Source: Promerops cafer
Lineage: Eukaryota > Chordata > Aves > Passeriformes > Nectariniidae
DNA: 64,000 bases
NCBI GenBank assembly: GCA_013398275.1
Contig: VZSE01002457.1
Coordinates: 124,001 to 188,000, forward strand
Direction: 5' to 3'
The notes under the pieces were generated by a model. It searched no databases. It was not told the origin of the DNA and saw only the letters and a program-made list of their open reading frames with translations. Positions 12,598 through 23,100 of the stretch are shown in pieces (the stretch's first letter is position 1; every line of letters begins with the position of its first letter). Made by a program: the position numbers and the translations under genes.

Positions 12598-13294
12598 ACA
12601 CAGTGTTTAGGTGAGTTTGAGTGGTTATCTGTGGGTCAGGGTGTGCTGCTCTCCCCAAAACCCCTGGCTCTGGCTCAGGAATCAATCCATGGCAAGGAAT
12701 CCTCGCTGTGGTCCTGTGGGGGAGTGAGGGGAGCGGAGAAAAGGCCACAGGAAGGAAAACAATAGGGAAGTGGAGGGAAGAGCTTGTGGGTTGAAAAATA
12801 GCAACACTTCCAGTAATGTGACCTTTTGCTGAAAATGTTTCCATCAAAAAAAGAAAGTCTCCTCCTCTTCCTCCTCCCTGGGTGAGCTGGGTGCAGGGAG
12901 GGGTGAACACACTCCTGGACCTCTGCTCCAGGAGAGTATTTGGGAAAATCCCTATGCAAACTCTCTCCCTGGGATGGATGAGATTAATGTCCTGACAGAG
13001 GATATGGAGAAAAAGACCTCACCTTTATTTTTCAGTTTTGCTGAAGCTCAGTGTTTTTGAGGGATTAGCCTTTGTTATCCTGTAACTGATGTTCATTCAA
13101 AGCTCTCAGCAGAGTTATTGAGGGATTGCCCCAGAGAGAGAGAGAAAGACACAGCAAATGTTGCGAATACTGAATACCTGTGAAAGGCAGAACTGTCACT
13201 CAGGTGGAATTTAGAAGATTTTTAGTCATTCATGAGGTGGCAGTAATTTTTTTTTTTAGGAGAAACAAGCTCTGTTCAGTTATTGCAAAGGGGT

Positions 13295-13543
13295 TGTGGC
13301 TTGCCACTGCCAGAGGGCAGGGTTATATGGGATATTGGGAAGGAATTGTTGCCTGATAGGGTGAGGAGGCCCTGGCACAGGGTGCCCAGAGAAGCTGTGG
13401 CTGCTCCTGCATCCCTGGAAGTGTCCCAGGCCAGGTTGGACAGGGTTTGGAGCAGCCTGGGATAGTGGAAGGTGTCCCTGCCCATGGCAGGGGTGGCACT
13501 GGGTGGGCTTTGAGGTCCCTCCCAAGCCAAACCAGTCTGGGAT
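13295..13543 (+). mobile_element. CR1 LINE 3' fragment
   Basis: CTTGCCACTGCCAGAGGGCA to AACCAGTCTGGGATTTATTT. It ends about 400 bp before exon A. Confidence 0.88.
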
Positions 13544-13944
13544 TTATTTTTCAACACACTGTGGTTTTCTGCATGAGTTCCTTAAAGGGAGAGCCTCATG
13601 TTCCTGACCGTGGCAGTCCATCAGTTCATCCATCAGGATTAATCCTCTCTGGGGAGTCTGGGATTGCTCTTCATCCTCCTTGTTTCCAGTGGTGCTGGAT
13701 GAGTGGAACGGAGCTGTGCGTGGGCGGGTCATGCATGACGCTCTTCGCTTGTAGCAAACACACGGGTTTGTAGGAGGTAGTGCCTGATGGAAAACTTGTT
13801 GGTCCCTGAATTCCTGTGGTGCTTGGTTGCCCCTAAATGAATGGCGTGAGTTTCACGGTGCTGCTCTTGATTCAGACCGCGGTTCCTCCATCCTTCTCTG
13901 GATGAGGACCACGCTCACCCCTGCTCTTGTGTTCTCCCCCGCAG

Positions 13945-14189
13945 TTGACGTGAGCACAGCCCTGCCCTTGCAAGTGGCCCCGAGCTCGGTGCCCATGGAC
14001 CTGCGGCTGGACCACCAGTTCTCCATGCCGGTGACGGAGCCCACGCTGCGGGAGCAGCAGCTGCAGCAGGAGCTGCTGGCCCTCAAGCAGAAGCAGCAGA
14101 TCCAGAGGCAGATCCTGATCGCAGAGTTCCAGCGGCAGCACGAGCAGCTCTCCCGGCAGCATGAGGCGCAGCTGCACGAGCACATCAAG
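13945..14189 (+). CDS. HDAC4: HDAC4 coding exon A (residues ~32-113): start of Gln-rich oligomerisation domain
   Basis: The exon is 245 nt, from GCAG|TTGACG to AAG|GTAAGG, phase 1 in and phase 0 out. It encodes VDVSTALPLQVAPSSVPMDL and continues into a long Glu/Gln/Leu heptad-like region (REQQLQQELLALKQKQQ and onward) to HEHIK. In human HDAC4 residues 62-153 form a Gln-rich helix that tetramerises and contributes to self-association and binding of partner repressors. The short proline-containing stretch before it matches the segment just after the N-terminal exon. Substitutions relative to human are conservative (for example S for A in the VDVxTALP motif). The intron immediately downstream contains a minus-strand CR1 starting only 33 nt after the exon and a large minisatellite about 575 nt away. 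Confidence 0.97.
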
Positions 14190-17100
14190 GTAAGGGTGGC
14201 CGGGGACGAGGGGACTGGGGAATTGTTGAGTTTGGAAAAGCCTTCCAGGGTCATCCATTCCAGCCATCGACCCAGCAGCACCACCACGGCCCCCAAGCGC
14301 TGCATCCCACACACCTTCTGAGCAATTCCAGGCGGGGTGACTCTACCACTGCCCTGGGGAACCTGTCCCAACGCCTGGCCACCGTTTCAGGGAAGATATT
14401 TTCCCTGCTCTCCAATGTAAACTTTTCCGGGCATGGCTCGAGGCTGTTTCCTCTTGTCCTGTCCCTTGCTCTCCACCCTCCTGTCAGGGAGTTGTGCAGA
14501 GCCAGAAAGTCCCCCCTTGAGCCTCCTTTTCTCCAGGCCGAGCCCTTTTCCCAGCTCCCTCAGCCTCTCCAGCCCCTTCCCCAGCTTTGTTCCCTGCCCT
14601 GGACACAGAAGAGGCCTCAGTGGAACTGACCCTAGCCGTAGCTGTTGCTGTGGTCACACATTTTGGGAGTAGTGGCACAGGAGCTTCTCGCTGAACGTTT
14701 GCCATCAGCAGAGGCTGCAGACGGCGCGTGGACCGTGGTGGGACTGCGGGAGATGGGAACGCAGGTGGGTCTGCAGGTGGGTCTGTCTGCAGGTGGGTCT
14801 GTCTGCAGGTGGGTCTGTCTGCAGGTGGGTCTGTCTGCAGGTGGGTCTGCAGGTGGGTCTGTCTGCAGGTGGGTCTGTCTGCAGGTGGGTCTGTCTGCAG
14901 GTGGGTCTGCAGGTGGGTCTGTCTGCAGGTGGGTCTGTCTGCAGGTGGGTCTGTCTGCAGGTGGGTCTGCAGGTGGGTCTGTCTGCAGGTGGGTCTGTCT
15001 GCAGGTGGGTCTGTCTGCAGGTGGGTCTGCAGGTGGGTCTGTCTGCAGGTGGGTCTGTCTGCAGGTGGGTCTGTCTGCAGGTGGGTCTGCAGGTGGGTCT
15101 GTCTGCAGGTGGGTCTGTCTGCAGGTGGGTCTGTCTGCAGGTGGGTCTGCAGGTGGGTCTGTCTGCAGGTGGGTCTGTCTGCAGGTGGGTCTGTCTGCAG
15201 GTGGGTCTGCAGGTGGGTCTGTCTGCAGGTGGGTCTGTCTGCAGGTGGGTCTGTCTGCAGGTGGGTCTGCAGGTGGGTCTGTCTGCAGGTGGGTCTGTCT
15301 GCAGGTGGGTCTGTCTGCAGGTGGGTCTGCAGGTGGGTCTGCAGGTGGGTCTGTCTGCAGGTGGGTCTGTCTGCAGGTGGGTCTGTCTGCAGGTGGGTCT
15401 GTCTGCAGGTGGGTCTGCAGGTGGGTCTGTCTGCAGGTGGGTCTGTCTGCAGGTGGGTCTGCAGGTGGGTCTGTCTGCAGGTGGGTCTGCAGGTGCCGTG
15501 CCCTGCACGGGACAGGGAGGAAACAGCAGGCAGGGTCACTGGGCAGTCCAGTCTGGAAGATGGCTGTTGCAGAGTGAAAACATGAGGCATTATATAAATA
15601 TTTCCCAGTGCTGGGCTATTGCTATGGCAACGTAAGCTTTCCGAATTGGTAATAGGCTCCTTTTTTCAAAGGGGGATTAGTGCTGCACATGGTAAATAGC
15701 CTTAATGTAATATTAAAAAGCAACCTCGATTCAACCTTATATAACTTTCATTTCAATACAAAATGCATGTCAGAGTGGGGAAGATGGGATTAAAAGTTAA
15801 TGGGGTGTTATTTACAGACTTCTTAGCCCAGAGAGGAGCTGGGCTTTGTGAGAAGTGTCCCTGTTTGAAGGTGGATTAATAGCAAACGCCCCTGTCCCTT
15901 GGTGAGCCCTCTGTGCTGTCGCCAGGACAGAGGTGAGGAGGTGCCTGGGTGTGAATGTATTTATACATGGATGCACAATGTGTGCCCCTCTGGGTGTGTG
16001 TATGGAATGTTTATGTATCCCCACCTTTCTGTAGTTGCACGTTTGCCCATGGCTGGCACAAGCACTAAGGGTGGGGGAAGGATGGGGAATTCCTGTGACA
16101 AATATTTCCATTATTCCCTTGTAATTGCCTGTGCCTGTAGTTATTTGTCTATGAAAAATCAGGCAGGCTCATTCCCATTTAATGGCCAAGCTCAAAGTAC
16201 TGGTGATAGGAACATATTTGCTCTCATTTATGTCAAAGCTCTGACTGACTCTGCTCCAAATCTGTGTAAGGAGGAAGCTGAGCTCTAATTTTGAGACACC
16301 ACAGAGTATCCAGCCCATTAGGTAATGAAGTTTTTCATCTCGTGTGTAAGCTTGGCTAAATGAGAGCCTTAAAATAGGGATGATATAATCCAAAGGGTGG
16401 CCTGCAAGGTGATCTCTGAGAGTAGTAAGTGTGTCAATGGGACCAGAATTGCTTTAAAAATCAAACAGCACCTTATTGAAATAAGCCCTGTGATGCCTCA
16501 CAAAGAAAATAACCCCCACACCCTACCCCAGCATGTGACTGTGGTGCATTCTCTCTGGGAAAACATCCTGCTTGTCTCTGTGTGCCGGAGTCAGCCCACA
16601 TTTAGGTGACTCTTAGAACTGGCAACTGTGTTAAGTCCAGTGGCTGTGAGTGCAGGGAAGCGATTATTTTGCCCAGAAAATTAAAATATGTAACTTTAAA
16701 TTTGGACTTGGAGCTTCCCAGCTCATGAAGAAAGCAGGGTGGGAATGTTAAAGCAAATAAAACCCATTTATCTTGTGCAAGGGAAGCACTTGAGCTGTGC
16801 AGTTTGGTATAAAAACAGTCCTGAGTGAAGAAGCCGAGCTCTTTTTGGAGAAATTTAGTAGTTGTTTTTTTTTTTTAATCCCATATGCACATAGGCATGA
16901 ACACCCCATGGCAGGGGGTGGGAATGGGATGAGCTTTAAGGTCCCTCCCAACCCAAAGCATTCTGTGATTCTGTGATAATGTTAAACCCACAATTGCTTT
17001 GGAAACTGCTTCTGTGAAGGGAGAAGAATTTCTGCATTTTACTCTGTTCTGTGTATGTGGTACTATCTAGAATTGATTACTCTGGCTTTTTCCCTTACAG

Positions 17101-20100
17101 CCTGGCGTCCAACATTTTAATCAATGAGTGCAAAGCATTTATTTCATAGAATCCCTGAAAGCTTTGGGCTGGAAGGGACCCAAAGGATCATCTCATCCCC
17201 AGCCCCTGCCATGGCAGGGACACCTTCCACTGTCCCAGGCTGCTCCAGCCCCAGTGTCCACCTGGCCTTGGACACTTCCAGGGATGCAGGGGCAGCCCCA
17301 GCTGCTCTGGGCACCCTGTGCCAGGGCCTGCCCACCCTCCCAGGGAACAATTCCTAATTCCCAATATCCCATCCAGCCCTGCCCTCTGGCAGTGGGAGCC
17401 ATTCCCTGTGTCCTGTCCCTCCATGCCTTGTCCCCAGTCCCTCTCCAGCTCTCCTGGAGCCCCTTTAGGCCCTGCAAGGGGCTCTGACCTCTCTCTGGAG
17501 CCTTCTCTTCTCCAGGTGAACATTCCCAGCTCTCCCAGCTGGTGAAGCTTTGAAACAGCTCCTTTGTTTCCAGTGTTAACTCCTTTACTAGTACAGGAGA
17601 AGTCATGCTTTGGGGTTGTTTTATTTCTTTTATTGCCGTGGTGTTGGTGGGAACAGAGGAACTGCTCTGACTTGACAGGAACTAAGAAGGGGTGAGCACC
17701 CCTCCATCCCACCCCCCGAACAAAACAGGAGTGTGAGGAACACTTAGGTGAGTGAAGTTCAGCCTGGAAAATGCTGGCATGATTGCCTGTTTTTCTATCC
17801 CAGTAGATAACTTTTTCCTATTGAGAGCTGAAGTTTTGGCTTTTTCCAGAGCTTGGAATCACTTCCATCAGCTCAGTTTTAATCATCTGACCTAGTGCAG
17901 GAGGAGAAGGCGGTTGACTGCCTCAACATGTGATCCTTTCCCTGGCGTGTCTCAGTCCTTGCTTTTATGGACATTGTATTTTGGCCTTCACATAAAAGTA
18001 CCAGATTCCCCAAGATGGTGCAAGTTGGAGAGAGGCAGGAAATGAGTGAAACAATATTTGTGGAAGGGCTCTATGATGGACACAGAGCTCGGCACAGGGG
18101 AGGAGTGGGAGGGTAAGGAGAAAACACAGGCATGGAGAGAGAGATAGGAGAAGGGGGAATGGCTTTGAACTGAAAGAGAGTAAGTTTAGATTAGGAAGAA
18201 AGAAGAATAAGTTTAGATATTAGGAAGAAATTACTGATGAGGCAGGGGGCTTGGAGCAAACTGCTGTAGTGGGAGATGTCCCTGCCCACAGCAGGGGGTT
18301 GTTAAGGTCCCTCCCAACCCAAAGCGTTCTGTGGCGATTCTGTGAAAACCTTGACATGTTTGGGGAAAATAAGCTGAGCCTTTGAAGGCTTCACACCATA
18401 GGGAGCAGGGCAGGCTGTTTCTTTGACAGCTCCAGAGCAGCTCTGCAGATTGCCCAGGCCTGGCTGCGCAAAGCGCCGAGGGAGAGGCCGGAGGCTGGAG
18501 GCCCCGGCGGCCGCTCCTCTCTCCAGCAGCCACTTACCTTCAGCCAGGCGGATTTTCCACTCCTCCGCGCCTTCGCCAGATGTGGGACAGTATTTATGGC
18601 CTTCAAGTCTGCCTTCCTGAACAAAACCAAGGATGCAGTAAGGGGCCTGGCTCTCGGGTGAGATGGTGGAAAGCCTCTCCGCAGGTCCCGCTGCGAGCTT
18701 TGCCTGACCTTTGGTTGCAGAGGAACCAGCAGGGAATTTTTTCCTTTGTGAGTCACTCATTCCCAGCCAAGATCAGCTGGAAGTTACCAAAAGCTTTTCC
18801 GCTTGCCCTTCTGGTCAAGGGCTGGCTGGAAGAGGGGCAGGCCGGGCGCTTTGGCAGGGCCAGAGGCACCTCGGGCGCTGTGAGCTCAGCAGGGAGGGAA
18901 GGACGTCGTGGGGAATGTGCTTCATCTGCTCTGTCCCAGCTTGGAGCAGGGCTCTTCCCAGCTCTGGCTGTTTTATAGCCACAGCCGGAAACTTCTCGGG
19001 GATGCTGACGCACGTCAGTGGCGGGATAACAGCACAGGGGAGCAGCTGAGCCTCCCAGCTCCTCGTGGGCCTGAAATCCTCACCTGTGGCTGTGCAATCC
19101 CATTCCCAGTTTTCCCACCAGCTGAGAAAGGACTCTGTGCATCCGTAGCACAGGGATGCTGGGCTGTGTGTCCAGCATAGGCAGGATGGGCAGGGAAGCA
19201 GCAGCAGGGAAAGGAGCTTTGTGAGGGTGTTTGCTGTGCAGTGATCCTGAAATTGTTCCCTTTCCCCTGACAGAATGAATTCCTACATTGAGTGAGGGGT
19301 AGTAACACATCCGAGGGATCAGCCTCTTGTTCAGAGACATGGGGTGGAACTCCTGGGCCATTCATTTAGTTTCAGGGAGTGAAAATCTTTCAGGGAATCT
19401 TCCAGACAGAATTTGATGTGCTGTAAAGAAATGTCTTTCCCAAAGATGTCTAGACTTGATAGTTGTCATGCTGATGCTGAGGGGAGAAACTGCTCCTTGC
19501 TTTCATGTGGAGCCACCTGCCCGTGGAATGGCAGGTTTGCCTGCAGGATACTCCTGGAGCTGCTCAAGGCCAGGCTGGATGGGACTGTGGTAGAAGGTGT
19601 CCCTGCCCATTGCAGGGAGTGGAACTGGATCATCTTTAAGGTACTTCCCAATCTAACCCAACCCAACCCATTCCATGATTCCGTGGTAGCTCACTGGGCC
19701 CAAATCACATTGTCCTTTAGTGGGGCTACTCTCAGCACAGCGCTGACAGTGCCCAGAGCTTCTCGTTGGTGGCCTCTCCGTGTTGATTCCATGTTGATCC
19801 CTGCTCAGCAGGGAAAGCTGGGCATGTTTCAGTTCTGCTGCTGGGCTTGGTGTCATGTGCTGATCCCCTGTGGCACCTTCCACGTGTCCCCAGGGACGCT
19901 GCCGGCAGCCCCGTGGCTCCTGCAAAGCCTGCTTCCCTTGGGCTCCAGAAGGGCCAGCTCCCATCCCAGCCCCTGATATCCCAGCTCCTGTTCCTGGGCC
20001 TGTCTGCTCCGTGCTCTCTTCCTGCAGCAGCCAGCGTGGAGGGGCTCCCTCTGCTCGTTTTTGTGCCGCCCTTCTGCAGCGCACGCGTTGCTCGCAGCCC

Positions 20101-23100
20101 GTGTCCCTTTCAAGAGGAACTTGAAAAGCCCGGAGATACCAGGTGTCCGCCTCTGTCTGGATTCTGGGATGACAGGATTATTCATCTGAGGGAACTGCAG
20201 CTGGGTACAGTCAGTGGTAAAAGACCAGACTGAACATTTTGTGCCTCGTTACTACTCAAACACCTTGGAACTCGCGCTATTTCCAGACGGCTTCCTGTTC
20301 TTTCTCAGTGACCTTGCCTTGCTTTTCTGGCACACCGAGCCCACTACAAAACTTACACCTTAGATCCTGCAAAACTTAACTTCTGATGGAAGAAACCCTG
20401 GGGAAAACTTTTGGAAGATCAGAGCGTTTGCTGCCTTTGAAGGGGGTGGGTGGTGACTTTTCCTCAGCCTCAAAGTCAGGATCTTTTGCAAGAGCGGTGA
20501 GGACAAACCTGCACACAGAGGGGTTGGTTTTGTCAACAAATCCATGGAGCAGCTTGGACACCTTTTACCCCATCTCCTGGTTGAAGGAGTCCTGCATCAG
20601 GCTGGGATAATTCAGGCATCTTCCTGCCATCCAAGCACCGCTGGTGGTGTCAGGAGTGAAGCTGGAATGCTTATCCAGGGAAATTTGTCTGCTCTGGGCC
20701 TTGCAGAGCTACTGGAAATTGGTAGAAAAAATGTTTCCCTTTAGTTTATTCTGAGATGGGCCATGATTGGTTGGCTGGAAGGAGCACAATGGGAACTCCA
20801 GATTTTTCTGGAGTAAAATAGGTATGGGGGCACCATGGTTATGTTTTTGTCAGTTTAGAATTTCAGAGTAAACGGCAGCAGAAGGGATATTTTGGCAGTC
20901 CCCACACCTGAATGTTCAACTCCAATTTTATCTTATTTTTGAACTTAGAAAATAATTGGAAGTAGTCAAAGAGAACATAGAGAATCAAGACAGGAATAAA
21001 AAAATACCCCACTGGATCCTGTGGTTATGCCAGGAATATGGACCTGTTAATGATCTGCTGATCATCACTGCTGATCCATTCACGTCCAGAAATGTGGAAT
21101 TCCTGTAATACCCAAAACACCCCAAAACAATTCACAGAGGATGTAACTGCTCCTCCAAGGACCAAGGTCTCATCTCCTACTTAGCATCAAACATCTAGGG
21201 CTCCTCCTCTACAGGAATTTATGTGGTTCTTTGGTTTACAGGGATTGGTTTAAGTCAAATTTTCTGATTTACTTATCGCCATCCATGCTGGAATGGGCAC
21301 TCCCTGCTCCTGATTCCCTCCCCTTCAACAATAACCACGTAAAGCCCAGCAGAGGCAAACTCAAAGGAGTTTTCCTCAGCTTTAAAGGGGAAAATTGGAG
21401 GAGGAGCTGAATGTGCTGGGTACTACAAGACTTCGGTGAACAGGATGGGGGGAAGCACATGAGCACATGAAGCACAGAGTCCAGCCAGCGTTGGGATCGC
21501 TGTGAAACTACCCAACAGAGCAGTGCTCCCAGAAATCCATCATCTCCCAGAAATCCATCATCTCCCAGAAATCCATCATCTCCCAGAAATCCCAGCACCT
21601 GTGCTTTGCTTCCACCCGTAGCCAAGGGTTTTTCAGCGGGGGGGATTTTATGTGTACTTTCTTGGAGAGTTTTTCTTCATCCTCACCTACAATTTGACTT
21701 TATTTTTACAGAGCCTGAGCCCAAAGATCATTTTGAATACCTGATTTATACCTCCAAAACTGTAGAATTTGGCCAGGACAGGTAGCAAAAGAACCTTTCC
21801 CTGATATCCCCCCATGCTGGAGCTGATCTCAGGTGTGGATTGAGATGGAAGTTGGGAGCTGGACACAGCAACTTTGCAAGCCAGGGAATATCTATCAGCC
21901 AGAAGTGTTCCAACTTCTGTTCACCCAGCCTTGTGCTTATCTCCACAATTATTTTGCTCTCCCTTCTACTAATTGCAGCTATTCAAAATCTCTCCTATAA
22001 ACACCCAGGAGCCAGTCTGAGCTGGGGGGCAGGAAGGATCTCTGCTTGGCTTCTTGTTTGGCAGCTGGAGGAGTGGTTGTGGAAGTCCTAATGAAATGTG
22101 TCTCCGTGAAATCCATCCTGGTTCCCTCTGGGAAATGGGGTCTTGGTGTCAGCACTCCACACTTCCTGGGAGGGCACTGCAAAGGCTGAGGAGAACCATT
22201 TTAGCTGCATTTCCCTTAAAAAGAGGTTTCTCTGTGACAGTTTCCCTACTGATAAGGTGTCAGTCGCCCTCCCAGGCAGACAAGCTGGAGCACTGAAGAC
22301 AGCTGAGGAACGTGGTTGCAAAATCTCTTGGATCGCTGAGTGCTCACGGTAGGCTGAGGGTTGATAAATACCTGGAAATGCACTGCATTCTCCCTCTTAC
22401 CTTTATTAATATTAATTTATGCTAAAGGAGCACCAGCAACACTAACTGCAGGTACAGTTGAACATTTGTGCAGTTTTCAGAAATAGTGGGAGCAGTGACA
22501 TTAAACATATGCAGGAATCCCCATAGTTATGAATATTTACAAATATTGATTTTGGCAAGAGCACCTAATTCAGATGTTCTGAGCTCCCTAATGCAGCGTG
22601 TGTGTGTCTGTCACACAGTGCTCCTCAGACTCGGGGCTGAGTTAGTCTCAGATCCAGGGATTTCCCTTGGTGAATCACTTTGTAATGAAATTTCAGTGTT
22701 TAGGAAATGCAGTTGGGGAATAAACCCCCTGCCCCAGCTGCATGTGATGAACACACAGGGTCTGAGTGGGCAGTGCCTGTTCAAATTTGCCTCGACTGCT
22801 TTAAATGAACTGATGTTTTTCCTGACACCCCAACAACCCCACCCTGTGCATCCCTGGCAGTGCTGTCCAAATGCTCCTGGAGCTCTGGCAGCCTTGGGGC
22901 CGTGCCCATTCCCTGGGGAGCTTGGGCAGTGCCAGCACCCTCTGGGGAAGAACCTTTCCCTGATCTCCAGCCTAAATTTCTGTTTACCCATAACATTCCT
23001 GGCAGGTGTGGAGAAATAACCCTGAGAAGACACCCGGATGGGTTTTATTTTTTTGTTTTCCCAGGCTACAGCAGACACAAACAGTGATTTCTTTTTCATT

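Larger units (their letters stand above)
1..13944 (+). other. HDAC4: Intron upstream of the first visible HDAC4 exon (3' portion)
   Basis: No sequence encoding the HDAC4 N-terminus (start Met to residue 31) was found here, so the stretch is read as the 3' part of a long 5' intron. It ends in a C-rich tract and GCAG at 13941-13944, and is phase 1 because the next exon begins with the last two bases of a Val codon. Contents: about thirteen CR1 fragments (listed separately), a perfect MEF2-type site at 8884-8893, and a moderately CpG-rich patch around 8765-8830. Positions 1-1050, 1110-2270, 5100-6190, 9050-10230 and 11130-12110 show no feature I can name; short ORFs there lack family resemblance and splice context. 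Confidence 0.8.

Noticed and set aside
10704..12910. Recurring ORFs reading G-T-P-S-T-V-P-G-C-S or the like
   Set aside because: The same peptide recurs at every CR1 copy in the window; it is translated CR1 3' untranslated sequence, not a protein family.
1..13944. Search for the HDAC4 start-codon exon
   Set aside because: No frame here encodes the expected N-terminal residues next to a splice donor in phase 1; the exon is presumed upstream of the window.
13853..14371. Minus-strand ORFs (172 and 146 codons) opposite exon A
   Set aside because: They are the shadow of the Gln-rich HDAC4 exon (CAG/CTG runs) and have Cys- or Leu-rich low-complexity translations.
14484..15590. Long ORFs (up to 368 codons) on both strands over the 12/16-bp array
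   Set aside because: The 60-bp period without stop codons keeps all frames open; the translation is pure repeat (e.g. Arg-Pro-Thr-Cys or Gly-Gly-Ser-Val) without any domain.
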